In this document: positions 32,239 to 40,185 of the stretch, in pieces
How the letters are laid out: each line of letters starts with the position of its first letter
How positions within the stretch are numbered: the first letter of the stretch is position 1
Source: an uncultured Eubacteriales bacterium
GTDB taxonomy: Bacteria > Bacillota > Clostridia > Christensenellales > Borkfalkiaceae
DNA: 47,730 nucleotides
Direction of reading: 5' to 3'
Assembly: GCA_905207235.1 (NCBI GenBank)
Contig: CAJLKN010000015.1
Span: 1 to 47,730, forward strand
Translations under genes and position numbers: made by a program
The notes under the pieces: generated by a model
The model's database searches: none
What the model was told of the DNA's origin: nothing
What the model saw: only the letters and a program-made list of their open reading frames with translations

Positions 32239-33627
32239 TTAAGTTTTTACACTTTCGTTTGCATCAGGCAACTTTTTTAAAATGGCGCGGAACCTGAAGA
32301 GGAATATCGTTCCGCAGATGACAGCCGCCGTCGCGTCGGCGGCGCATTCCGCCCAGTAAACTCCGCCCGCGCCCATAAAGAGAGGGAAGATATAGGCGAG
32401 CGGAACGAGCAGAATTATCTTGCGCAACACGGCTATGAAGAGGCTTATTTTTGCCTCCGTAACGGCGACGAAAGTCGTCTGGCAGGCACGCTGGACGCCG
32501 AATATGAGCATGCCGCCGACAAATACGGGCAGATAGCTGCGCGTAAGCGACAAAACTGCGGCGTCGCTCGTGAATATCGCGCCGAACAAACCGGGGGCGC
32601 TCATCATGACTATCGCGAACAGACTGCAATAGCCGAAGCACACGGCGAGCGTGAAGATATAGCATTGTTTGAGCCTGGCTTTATTTTTCGCGCCGAAGTT
32701 ATATGCCAGTATGGGCGTAACGCCCTGAGTAAAGCCCGAAATGGGCGTCGTAATCAACATCATGCAGCTTTGAAGAACGGCGAGCACGGAAACATACGTA
32801 TCGCCGCCGAGTTCGGTCATATCTCCGTAATATTTAAGCCTGCCGTTGAGCACGAAACCTATTACGGATTCCGTGGCGGACATCACGAAAGGCGCGACGC
32901 CCAGCGCGGCTATGGAGGCGATTACGGTAAAGTTCGGGTGCATATATTTAAATTCAAGCCGCAGCGTCATTTTTTTGCCGACGAGGGCAGCGACGACGAA
33001 GCATGCGCTGGCGAACTGACTTAAAACCGTCGCCAGAGCCGCGCCCTTCACTCCCATTCCGAAGGCAAATATGAACAGGGGGTCGAGCCCTATATTGAGC
33101 ACCGCGCCGACGAGCACGGAAAACATTGCCGTCGCGCTTTTGCCCTGCGCCGTAAGGAAGGTGTTGAGACCCGTCGCAAGCTGAACGAACAGCGTGCCGA
33201 TGAGATATATCGAAAGGTAGTCATAAGCGTATGCAAAGTTGCTTTCGCCCGCGCCTATGGCATAGAGAAGCGGCTCGGCGCAGAAATACGCCGTAAGTCC
33301 CAGCGTTACCGAAAAAACGCACAGCAACACAAAACCGTTGTTGAGTATGCGCTTTGCGCGGGCTTCGTCGCCCTCGCCGAGGGCTTTTGCCGCGAGCGGC
33401 GCGCCGCCGCCCGAAACGAAGGACGAAAAAGCCGCAATAAGCGTTATTACGGGCGCGCACAGCCCCAGTCCGCCGAGCGCCGCCGCGCCCGTTTCGGGCA
33501 TATTGCCTATGTAAATTCTGTCAACTATGTTGTAGAGAAGATTGACAACCTGCGCCAGAACGCAGGGTATGCCCATTTTGAGGCACAGCCGCCACATTCT
33601 GTCGTTTCCTATCGATTTATCCTGCAT
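32239..33627 (-). CDS. MATE-family multidrug/Na+ exporter
   Basis: A 462-residue membrane protein with 12 predicted segments in two six-helix halves. The N-terminal half has IPCVLAQVVNLLYNIVDRIYIGNMPETGAAALGGLG and the second half GVAPFVMSATESVIGFVLN and SGFTQGVTPILAYNFGAKN, the typical MATE repeat pattern. Such proteins export cationic drugs or metabolites in exchange for Na+ or H+. AGAGGGATAA precedes the ATG, immediately after a 14-bp GC hairpin. Confidence 0.92.
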   Translation of the reverse strand: MQDKSIGNDRMWRLCLKMGIPCVLAQVVNLLYNIVDRIYIGNMPETGAAALGGLGLCAPVITLIAAFSSFVSGGGAPLAAKALGEGDEARAKRILNNGFVLLCVFSVTLGLTAYFCAEPLLYAIGAGESNFAYAYDYLSIYLIGTLFVQLATGLNTFLTAQGKSATAMFSVLVGAVLNIGLDPLFIFAFGMGVKGAALATVLSQFASACFVVAALVGKKMTLRLEFKYMHPNFTVIASIAALGVAPFVMSATESVIGFVLNGRLKYYGDMTELGGDTYVSVLAVLQSCMMLITTPISGFTQGVTPILAYNFGAKNKARLKQCYIFTLAVCFGYCSLFAIVMMSAPGLFGAIFTSDAAVLSLTRSYLPVFVGGMLIFGVQRACQTTFVAVTEAKISLFIAVLRKIILLVPLAYIFPLFMGAGGVYWAECAADATAAVICGTIFLFRFRAILKKLPDANESVKT

Positions 33628-33638
33628 TTATCCCTCTG

Positions 33639-33670
33639 CGCGCCCGCGCCGCTTTGGCGGCGCGGGCGCG
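33639..33670 (-). promoter_or_regulatory. 14-bp GC-only hairpin just upstream of the MATE ribosome site
   Basis: CGCGCCCGCGCCGC pairs perfectly with its complement around a 4-base loop. On the minus strand it ends where the AGAGGG ribosome site begins and has no T-run there, so it looks like a leader element rather than a terminator. Confidence 0.5.
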
Positions 33671-33730
33671 ACTTTTAAACTGAATAGTTTTTCCGTTGAA
33701 ATTTTTGCGCGCAACGCGCGGCAAACTTAA

Positions 33731-33759
33731 AGCCCCGCAGAGCTCAACTCTGCGGGGCT
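33731..33759 (-). terminator. Terminator of the lipoprotein gene
   Basis: AGCCCCGCAGAG pairs with CTCTGCGGGGCT around a 5-base loop; on the minus strand TTTAAGTTT follows. Confidence 0.85.
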
Positions 33760-33772
33760 CCGCATTATTACA

Positions 33773-34990
33773 TTAAACCGACGGCTGCGAAAGCGAAGCG
33801 AGATACTCTTCAACCGTCATATACGACGTCCCCGTATATACCGTCGCGGAATTTATGTCCGCAAGCTGCGGCGCATTTTCCGAATATTCTATGCCCATAT
33901 TGATGCTTATATCGTAAGTATAATCGGGCAGCGTAATGCTGAGCGCCATGTCGGCTCCGCCGCCGCTTAAAACTTTTCCGTCAAAAGTATAAATGATATC
34001 GGCCTTGCTTATATTCATTTCAAAGCCGCCTTCCGCAATGATTGTAAGACCGTTATCGAAGTTGAAATACTGCCCTGCGGCGTCGAAAGCCTCCTTTATC
34101 TCCTGTGCGGTGATCTGGCTACCCGAAGCTGCCTGAATGAGTTCGAGCACGTTCTGGCTACCTATGCTGCCGTCAACGCCCGCGCTCTGCGCAAAAGCGG
34201 CGTCGGCGAGCACCGAACCAATATAATCGTACAACTCGGCGTCCTCTTCGGGAACGGGCAGAGCCAACGCATTCATCGCGTCAGAAGCGATGCCGTCGAT
34301 AAAATCATACAGCTCCTGCGGCGTAACCACCTTGCCCGCGGCGTGAACGGCTGTTCTGAACAAATCGGAAGCGTAAATATCCGAAATCGTAGTTTGCGCC
34401 GTCAGACCCTGCACGATTTCGTTTACGTCGTCATATATGCCCTTGAAAAGAGCGAGAGTATTAAGCGTAATTTTTCCGTCCTTAACCGAAGCCGCGCCAT
34501 AGCTCTGGGCGACGGACGCGACGGCGAAAATGTAGGATACATCCAAATCGGACGGAACAGACGTCATGCCGCCATCGGGCAGCGCAACGCCGCCGCTCGC
34601 GCTCTGTACGGTCAAAATCATGCCGTCCGCAGAAGTCTGCGGCAGAGTGCTCGGCTCCGAAGTAAACATGTATCCGTCGCGGTAATAGCCGTAAATATAC
34701 GCGGAATTTGTGCCCGTGCCCATATTGAGGCTCATATCGATTGCCGAATTTTGCCCATCGACCAGCACTTCGCCGTTGAGCGGCATGGAAATCGACATTC
34801 CGCCCATATCGCACACCATATCGCCCGAAATGGTCATATCCAGACCGTTGACCTGCACTTCCTTAGATGCGGCATACGCCTCCGAAATGAATTTTTCGAC
34901 GTCCTCTTCGCCGCAGGCGGATAAAACAACGCCGCACGAAGCGACGACCGCCGCGCAACCGACGGCGAACAGTTTTTTAATGCCTTTCAT
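33773..34990 (-). CDS. Uncharacterised lipoprotein
   Basis: A 405-residue protein with a lipoprotein signal (MKGIKKLFAVGCAAVVASC start, lipobox LSAC, mature Cys near residue 27). The N- and C-terminal thirds are Met/Ser/Gly-rich beta-strand segments with similar phrases (MSISMPLNGEVLVDG and MALSITLPDYTYDIS); a helical middle of ~150 residues separates them. The overall look recalls LppX/LprG-like or DUF6612-type lipoproteins that bind lipids, but I cannot assign it. GGGGGGGGAAG is the ribosome site. Confidence 0.75.
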   Translation of the reverse strand: MKGIKKLFAVGCAAVVASCGVVLSACGEEDVEKFISEAYAASKEVQVNGLDMTISGDMVCDMGGMSISMPLNGEVLVDGQNSAIDMSLNMGTGTNSAYIYGYYRDGYMFTSEPSTLPQTSADGMILTVQSASGGVALPDGGMTSVPSDLDVSYIFAVASVAQSYGAASVKDGKITLNTLALFKGIYDDVNEIVQGLTAQTTISDIYASDLFRTAVHAAGKVVTPQELYDFIDGIASDAMNALALPVPEEDAELYDYIGSVLADAAFAQSAGVDGSIGSQNVLELIQAASGSQITAQEIKEAFDAAGQYFNFDNGLTIIAEGGFEMNISKADIIYTFDGKVLSGGGADMALSITLPDYTYDISINMGIEYSENAPQLADINSATVYTGTSYMTVEEYLASLSQPSV

Positions 34991-35028
34991 AGTCTTCCCC
35001 CCCCTTTACTTTTTTCATCTTCAAGTTT

Positions 35029-35057
35029 ATAATAACACACATTTATATTAATTGCAA
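35029..35057 (-). promoter_or_regulatory. Lipoprotein gene promoter
   Basis: Minus strand: TTGCAA (35052-35057), 17 bases, TATTAT (35029-35034). Confidence 0.65.
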
Positions 35058-35076
35058 CACCAAAAAAGCAAAAACC

Positions 35077-35107
35077 TGCGCCGCGCATGCCGGCATGCGC
35101 GGGCGCA
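35077..35107. other. GC hairpin between two divergent promoters
   Basis: The palindrome GCGCATGCCGGCATGCGC is extended by TGCGCC and GGCGCA arms. No gene ends here on either strand. Confidence 0.5.
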
Positions 35108-35184
35108 AATTCCGACACTTATTATTTTATGACAAAATATGCCCTTTAATACATTAAAAAATTGATTAAAATTAAATTTGGGTA

Positions 35185-35213
35185 TTGAACATTAAAAATT
35201 GATATGATATAAT
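35185..35213 (+). promoter_or_regulatory. Promoter of the HIT/flavoprotein operon
   Basis: TTGAAC (35185-35190), 17 bases, TATAAT (35208-35213). Confidence 0.75.
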
Positions 35214-35244
35214 ATTATGAGTAAAAAACGTGAGGTAAACAATA

Positions 35245-35664
35245 ATGAAAGACGCAAACTGCGGATATTGCATGCGCGGGGAACTTTTGGAAAAATTCGG
35301 CATATTCATATGCGACCTCGAAGTTTCCTCGCTTATACTCTTTAAAGAACAGTCCAAACGCGGCAGATGCATAGTCGCTTACAAGGACCACGTGAGCGAA
35401 ATCGTCGATATTTCCGACGAAGAGAGAAACAAATTTTTCGCCGACGTAAACAGAGCGGCAAAAGCCATTCACAAGGTTTTCAAGCCCGACAAACTCAATT
35501 ACGGCGCATACGGCGACACGGGTTGCCACCTTCATATGCACCTCTGCCCCAAGTATAAAGACGGCGACGAATGGGGCGGAACTTTCACCATGAATCCCGG
35601 CAAGACATACCTTACCGACGAAGAATACGCAAAGATGATAAGCGATATCAAGAACGCGCTTTAA
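35245..35664 (+). CDS. HIT-family nucleotide-binding protein
   Basis: A 139-residue HIT protein. The histidine triad is in CHLHMHLCPK (His-x-His-x-His). The N-terminus carries CGYC, a possible zinc site. LILFKEQSKRGRCIVAYKDHVSEI is the family substrate-binding strand region. HIT proteins hydrolyse or transfer nucleotidyl groups (AMP-lysine, ADP-sulfate, dinucleotides); the substrate here is not known. It is followed after 45 bases by the flavoprotein gene with no terminator between, so they are likely one operon. Confidence 0.9.
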   Translation: MKDANCGYCMRGELLEKFGIFICDLEVSSLILFKEQSKRGRCIVAYKDHVSEIVDISDEERNKFFADVNRAAKAIHKVFKPDKLNYGAYGDTGCHLHMHLCPKYKDGDEWGGTFTMNPGKTYLTDEEYAKMISDIKNAL

Positions 35665-35709
35665 TAATCTGTCAGGCAACAATTTATTTACATAACGGGG
35701 GAATTTATA

Positions 35710-36939
35710 ATGGCACATAACGTCATAGCCGAAGCAAAGCGCTGCCTCAACTGCAAGAAGCCGCTCTGCCGTCAGGGTTGCCCTATCAACACGGACATAC
35801 CCAACTTTATTTCCACATTTTTAAAAGGCGACATAGACGCCGCGGGCAAAATGCTCTTCGACAACAACCCGCTTTCGGTTGTATGCTCTATCGTCTGCAA
35901 CCACGGCAAACAGTGTCAGGGACATTGCATACGCGGTCTTAAAGGCGAGCCCGTGGAAATTTCGACAATCGAAAACTACATTTCCGAGCGCTATCTGGAC
36001 AACCTCGTCCTCGACAGAGCGCCCTCCAACGGCATCAAAGTGGCCGTAATCGGTTCGGGTCCCGCGGGCATAACCATTTCCATAAAGCTCGCGCAGCTCG
36101 GATACGACGTTACCGTCTTCGAGAGTAAGACGGATATCGGCGGCGTTTTAAGGTTCGGCATACCCGACTTCCGCCTGCCCCACACCATTATCGAAAGATA
36201 TAAACAGCTCATGCTGCACCTCGGCATAAAGATAAGGGTAAACGTTACCATAGGCAAGGCGTTCGGCATAGAGGAACTTTTCCGCGACGGCTTCAAGGCA
36301 ATATCGATAGGCACGGGCGTAACATGGCCCATTCCCCTCAACATAAAGGGCGAAACGCTGGGACACGTGCACTACGGCGTACACTTCCTAGAAAGACCCG
36401 AAAGCTATGAACTCGGCAAGAGCATGATAATAATCGGCGCGGGCAACGTCGCAATGGACGTTGCAAGAACGGCTTTAAGGCGCGGCGTACGCGATGTCAA
36501 AGTCGTAGTTCGCTCCGACAGATACACCGCCTCCGACGAGGAAAAAGAATACGCCGAAATCGAGGGCGCAGAATTTATTTTCAACAAAGCTCCCGTAGAG
36601 ATAACCGACGAAGGCGTAATCTTTGCCGACACTGTCTGCGATGAAAACCACAAGGTAATTTCCGTTTCGAAGGAAACCACGCTAATGAAGGCGGACACCG
36701 TCATGATTTGCGTATCGCAGAGACCTTCCAACATGATACTTACGCAGACGAAGGGTCTGGAAATAAACGAACGCGGACTTGCAAAGATAAACGAAAACGG
36801 CGAAACGACCCGCCCCGGCGTATTTGCATCGGGCGACGTCGTAAAGGGCGCAAAGACAGTCGTAGAGGCCGTGGAACAGTCCAAGCGCGTGGCTTTCGCT
36901 ATGCACCAATATCTGCAGAGCCTGCCCAAAGAACAATAA
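35710..36939 (+). CDS. NAD(P)H flavin oxidoreductase, glutamate-synthase small-chain-like
   Basis: A 409-residue FAD/Fe-S protein of the GltD / NfnB / dihydropyrimidine-dehydrogenase-N family. The N-terminus has two cysteine clusters for [4Fe-4S] centres: CLNCKKPLCRQGCP and CSIVCNHGKQCQGHC. The FAD fold starts VAVIGSGPAGITISIKLA near residue 110, the NAD(P) fold at IIGAGNVAMDVARTALRRG near 240, and the closing FAD motif is GVFASGDVVKGAKTVVEAV. Partner subunits (GltB, NfnA, PreA) are not adjacent, so its electron acceptor is unknown. GGGGGAA precedes the ATG. Confidence 0.9.
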   Translation: MAHNVIAEAKRCLNCKKPLCRQGCPINTDIPNFISTFLKGDIDAAGKMLFDNNPLSVVCSIVCNHGKQCQGHCIRGLKGEPVEISTIENYISERYLDNLVLDRAPSNGIKVAVIGSGPAGITISIKLAQLGYDVTVFESKTDIGGVLRFGIPDFRLPHTIIERYKQLMLHLGIKIRVNVTIGKAFGIEELFRDGFKAISIGTGVTWPIPLNIKGETLGHVHYGVHFLERPESYELGKSMIIIGAGNVAMDVARTALRRGVRDVKVVVRSDRYTASDEEKEYAEIEGAEFIFNKAPVEITDEGVIFADTVCDENHKVISVSKETTLMKADTVMICVSQRPSNMILTQTKGLEINERGLAKINENGETTRPGVFASGDVVKGAKTVVEAVEQSKRVAFAMHQYLQSLPKEQ

Positions 36940-36968
36940 GAACCTTACGCAAACATAAAACAAAAATT

Positions 36969-37006
36969 AAAGCCGCCTTTCCCGTCATCGGGAAAGGCGG
37001 CTTTTT
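36969..37006. terminator. Bidirectional terminator, flavoprotein and LysR genes
   Basis: A 16-bp perfect stem starting AAAGCCGCC with a TCAT loop; a T-run follows on the plus strand and an A/T-rich tract on the minus. It sits between two converging genes. Confidence 0.92.
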
Positions 37007-37023
37007 CTGCATAAATTTATGCG

Positions 37024-37893
37024 TCAGTATTTATGATTGAGGCATATGTCGAGGGCAATCGACTGCGCCTTGGTAAATTTTTTGCCTTTTCTCCATACGG
37101 CAAACCACGTTCTGCCGAGGTCTGTACCCAAAAGCGCCGTCTCGATAAGCCTTCCGTCCGAAATATATTCCGCAACGAGATTATAGGGCAGTACGGCTAT
37201 CCCCAGCCCGTTGAGCGCGGCGGCAATGAGCGCGTCGTTTGTCGATGCCTCGGTTACGGGGCGCGCGGAGAGCGCGTATTTTGCCAGCTCTCCGTCGAAA
37301 AGGTCGCGCGAGGCGCTGCCTCCCTCCCTTAAAAGCAGCGGATATTTTACAATCTCCTTTATGTCCGCCCTGTCGGGCGCGCCAAACGACGGCGAACTGA
37401 CAGCAACCAGTCTGTCCCTGCCGAACTCGACGGCCTCCATCCCTCCGCCAATGCGACCTTCCACTATCGCAAAATCGAGTTCGCCGCCCGCTATTCCCCT
37501 TTCTATATCCGCCGTGCTTGCCACGCGGACATAACATTCCAGCCCCTCGATCTGCGCCTTCCACGCCGATACCAGGCGGGGCATTATTATCTTCCCCACC
37601 GTCATCGATGCGCCCGCGCGCAGCTTGGGCTTTTTGCGCGCGCTTTTTGCCGCGTCCTCAAACTCGTCGAACGCCTTTACCGCCTCCTGCGCCGCCGCGA
37701 GGAGCTCTTCGCCGTCAGAAGTCAGTATCAGCCTGCGCCCCGCCCGCTCAAAAAGCTGCACGCCGTAATAGTTTTCAAGCTCCGCAATCGTCTGGCTGAC
37801 AGACGGCTGAGCCACGCACAGCCGTTCGGCGGCGCGCGTTATGCCGCCCGCCGAACACACCTCTGCAAATGTCTTTAAATGCCTTATTGTCAT
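37024..37893 (-). CDS. LysR-type transcriptional regulator
   Basis: A 289-residue regulator. The N-terminal winged helix (MTIRHLKTFAEVCSAGGITRAAERLCVAQPSVSQTIAELE, positions 1-40) is followed by a periplasmic-binding-protein-like effector domain from about residue 90. It most resembles the CysL/CbbR-like branch. It is divergent from the chromate transporter pair with 85 bases between, so it probably controls them, as LysR proteins often do for the divergent neighbour. An inverted repeat covers its own start codon. Confidence 0.92.
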   Translation of the reverse strand: MTIRHLKTFAEVCSAGGITRAAERLCVAQPSVSQTIAELENYYGVQLFERAGRRLILTSDGEELLAAAQEAVKAFDEFEDAAKSARKKPKLRAGASMTVGKIIMPRLVSAWKAQIEGLECYVRVASTADIERGIAGGELDFAIVEGRIGGGMEAVEFGRDRLVAVSSPSFGAPDRADIKEIVKYPLLLREGGSASRDLFDGELAKYALSARPVTEASTNDALIAAALNGLGIAVLPYNLVAEYISDGRLIETALLGTDLGRTWFAVWRKGKKFTKAQSIALDICLNHKY

Positions 37894-37908
37894 AGATATT
37901 TACCTATG
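37891..37908. promoter_or_regulatory. Candidate LysR operator
   Basis: CATAG and CTATG are perfectly symmetric around 8 bases (within a T-N11-A context). It includes the LysR-gene ATG and lies 22 bases from the chrA -35, well placed for autoregulation. Confidence 0.5.
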
Positions 37909-37929
37909 TTTTTTATAAAATTATATTAT

Positions 37930-37958
37930 TTTACATATTAATTGTCAAGATGTATAAT
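37930..37958 (+). promoter_or_regulatory. chrA operon promoter
   Basis: TTTACA (37930-37935), 17 bases, TATAAT (37953-37958). Confidence 0.75.
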
Positions 37959-37978
37959 TACGGCAGAGGAAAAAGGAT

Positions 37979-38956
37979 ATGAAGAAATTAAAGCTGTACG
38001 CGACGCTGTTTTTTACGATGTTTAAGATAGGGCTTTTTACGTTCGGCGGGGGATATGCCATGATTACACTGCTCGAAGACCAGTTTGTTGCGCGAAAAAA
38101 ATGGATTGACGAAAAAGAATTTATGGACATAGTCGCCATTGCCGAATCTACCCCCGGTCCCGTCGCAGTCAATTCGGCGACATATGTGGGATACAGAACG
38201 GCTGGCGTGCTCGGCTCCGTGCTTTGCACGCTTGCGGTGTGCATGCCGTCGTTTATAATAATTTATCTTATTTCGCTGTTCTTCAACGCGTTCATTGAAC
38301 TCGAATATGTGGCTTACGCGTTCGAGGGAATTCAGGCGTGCGTCATATTTTTAATTCTCGCGGCGGGCGTAAAGATGGTGATAAAGCTGAAAAAGACAGT
38401 CTTTAACATCATCGTCTTTGCGGCAACGTTTGCCGCCATGATATTGCTTTCCCTGTTCGCCGTAGATTTTTCGTCGATATACTACGTGCTTATAAGCGCG
38501 GCGGCGGGATTTACCGTTTACATAACGGGCTATGCGGCAAAGCGCATTAAAAGGAATGCAGCAAGCAACGGCGATGAAACAAACATTGAAATCGGCGACA
38601 AAGAAGATATACACAATCCGATAAACCAAATTACGCCGACAGGCGGACAAGACGGCTCTGCCGACACCCAAAGCATTCCCGCAAAAACATGCGGCAATGA
38701 TATAGACGGCGAAGACAAAGAGCGCTCCGCGGAGGAACTTTCGCAAAGCTCCGCAGACTGCCGAAAGGCGCCCGAAAACATCCCGCCCCTCTGCTCGTCG
38801 GAAAATAAATTTGCCTCAGAACATTCTGCCGAAGACAGTTCTGCCGAAGATAACTCTGTCGAAGACAGTCCCGCCGAAAACAGCTCTGTCGCGAGAAAAT
38901 ATGACGAAGGGGCAAATGCAGACAATGCGCAGAGAAAAGGAGAAAATAAAGAATGA
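37979..38956 (+). CDS. Chromate-transporter half protein with acidic repeat tail
   Basis: A 325-residue protein. Residues 1-185 form a short ChrA domain with about six membrane segments: FKIGLFTFGGGYAMI, a WIDEKEFMDIVAIAESTPGPVAVN signature (family motif), and hydrophobic helices. Residues ~190-325 are a hydrophilic, acidic, Ser/Glu/Asp-rich tail that includes a 15-bp tandem DNA repeat (SAEDS-like units at 38825-38890). ChrA halves normally stop near 180-200 residues, so this tail is unusual. The pair may move chromate, sulfate or another oxyanion; that is known for the family, not proven here. Confidence 0.88.
   Translation: MKKLKLYATLFFTMFKIGLFTFGGGYAMITLLEDQFVARKKWIDEKEFMDIVAIAESTPGPVAVNSATYVGYRTAGVLGSVLCTLAVCMPSFIIIYLISLFFNAFIELEYVAYAFEGIQACVIFLILAAGVKMVIKLKKTVFNIIVFAATFAAMILLSLFAVDFSSIYYVLISAAAGFTVYITGYAAKRIKRNAASNGDETNIEIGDKEDIHNPINQITPTGGQDGSADTQSIPAKTCGNDIDGEDKERSAEELSQSSADCRKAPENIPPLCSSENKFASEHSAEDSSAEDNSVEDSPAENSSVARKYDEGANADNAQRKGENKE
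38825..38890 (+). repeat. 15-bp tandem repeat in the chrA tail
   Basis: Four full units and a partial one based on TCTGCCGAAGACAGT, encoding SAEDS / SAEDN / SVEDS / PAENS / SV. Copies differ at several positions, so the array is not recent. Confidence 0.85.
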
Positions 38957-39531
38957 TTTATCTTGAATTATTTTTATCCTTTTTAAAAATCGGGGCAGTT
39001 TCGTTCGGTGGCGGATACGGCATGATTTCTCTGATACGCGAAACGGTGCTTTCAAACGGCTGGCTGACCGAAGAACAATTTTTAAGTTTTATAGCCGTAG
39101 CCGAGTCCACACCGGGACCTCTGGCGATAAACATGGCGACGTTTATAGGCTCTGCGCAGGCAGGTTTTGCGGGAGCTCTCGCCGCGACGGCGGGCGTCGT
39201 TCTGCCGTCGTTTGCGATCATTCTGATAATTGCCGCCGTCATCAAAAATATTCTTAAATTTGCGGGCGTAAGAGCAGTTCTGGACAGCGTTCAGCCCGCA
39301 ATATGCGGGCTTATTACCGCCACCGCGCTGACGATGTTCCTCTCTTCTGCATTCGCGATATCGGCGATAGGAGATAATTTTTCGGTAAATTACCGCATTA
39401 TAGCAACATTTGCAATTATCGCGGCAATCGCGCTGGGCTACAAAATTTTTAAAAAGAAATCTTTTTCGCCCATACTTCTGATAATTATTTCGGGCGTACT
39501 CGGCATAATATTAAACGTCTTGTTCCCGTAA
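38953..39531 (+). CDS. Chromate-transporter half protein, second subunit
   Basis: A 192-residue ChrA half with about six membrane segments and the same signature (LKIGAVSFGGGYGMI; WLTEEQFLSFIAVAESTPGPLAIN). Its ATG overlaps the previous stop by four bases (ATGA), as expected for two halves made in equal amounts. It lacks any hydrophilic tail. Confidence 0.93.
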   Translation: MIYLELFLSFLKIGAVSFGGGYGMISLIRETVLSNGWLTEEQFLSFIAVAESTPGPLAINMATFIGSAQAGFAGALAATAGVVLPSFAIILIIAAVIKNILKFAGVRAVLDSVQPAICGLITATALTMFLSSAFAISAIGDNFSVNYRIIATFAIIAAIALGYKIFKKKSFSPILLIIISGVLGIILNVLFP

Positions 39532-39551
39532 CAATACAACACATAAAAAAA

Positions 39552-39578
39552 GTCGGTGCGGAATTTTTCCGCCCCGAC
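39552..39578. terminator. Hairpin after the chrA pair
   Basis: GTCGG.GCGG pairs with CCGC.CCGAC (one mismatch) around AATTTTT. The downstream T-run is modest. Confidence 0.65.
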
Positions 39579-39639
39579 GAATAATTTATTCAAATATTAA
39601 AGAAAGCTCAACAAAATATCAAAAACAGCGCAAAAATGC

Positions 39640-39668
39640 TTGTATTTTTTTCATTTGTACATTATAAT
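39640..39668 (+). promoter_or_regulatory. tRNA-Gln promoter
   Basis: TTGTAT (39640-39645), 17 bases, TATAAT (39663-39668). Confidence 0.6.
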
Positions 39669-39722
39669 ATATCACGCAATCGACGATAGAAATCAATTTT
39701 TCGTCGGGCATTAACTCAATAT

Positions 39723-39797
39723 TGGGGCGTCGCCAAGCGGTAAGGCAACGGACTCTGACTCCGTCATTCGGGTGTTCAAATCACTTCGCCCCAGCCA
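39723..39797 (+). tRNA. tRNA-Gln, anticodon CTG
   Basis: A complete cloverleaf: acceptor TGGGGCG / CGCCCCA, D-arm with AAGCGGTAAGGC, anticodon stem ACGGA / TCCGT with loop CTCTGAC (anticodon CTG at 39755-39757, reading CAG), T-loop GTTCAAATC, discriminator G and encoded CCA at 39795-39797. It is a single tRNA gene with its own promoter and terminator. Confidence 0.96.
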
Positions 39798-39822
39798 AAT
39801 CGTCGCAATTAAGCGACACTTT

Positions 39823-39857
39823 AAGGCAGGTTTTGATAAAAAACCTGCCTTATTTTT
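39823..39857 (+). terminator. tRNA-Gln terminator
   Basis: AAGGCAGGTTTT pairs with AAAACCTGCCTT around GATAA, followed by ATTTTT. A small GTCGC/GCGAC hairpin (39802-39817) precedes it. Confidence 0.88.
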
Positions 39858-39974
39858 GCGCTTTTTGCTCCTCTTCCCGCAAAAACACTTCGTCTTTTTT
39901 CGGGAGTTCTGTTTTATCGTTTTAGCCAAAACAGCTGAAATTTGCTCATTTTTTATTTTTTTTAAATTGAATTC

Positions 39975-40185
39975 TTCCCCAAATTGGGGAAAAAATTGCG
40001 GACTATAAAACAGCAGACACCTGCTGTATTCCCGCAGTTTTTATGAGTGAGCGCATAGCGAATTGCGCGAACGATTACCGAGCAAGGCGTTTTCCTTGCG
40101 CCTTGCGAGACCTTTTCGGAGTAATTTTTGCCCGTTGCCCTTGTATTTAATTAATTTGCATGCTTGATGCAGGCTTTTTTATTTG
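39975..40185 (+). other. Cluster of perfect hairpins; candidate small RNA or repeat element
   Basis: Within about 210 gene-free bases: TTCCCC/GGGGAA (39975-39991), ACAGCAG/CTGCTGT (40010-40027), GCGCA/TGCGC (40051-40068), and a compound arm with GCAAGGC/GCCTTGC (40082-40106) nested in ATTACCGA/TCGGAGTAAT (40074-40125). TGCAT/ATGCA with GGCTTTTTTA (about 40158-40180) ends the series like a terminator. No obvious promoter was found just upstream. Confidence 0.45.

Noticed and set aside
39723..39797. tRNA-Gln as an integration site for a mobile element
   Set aside because: No integrase, and the tRNA 3' end is not repeated downstream in the window.
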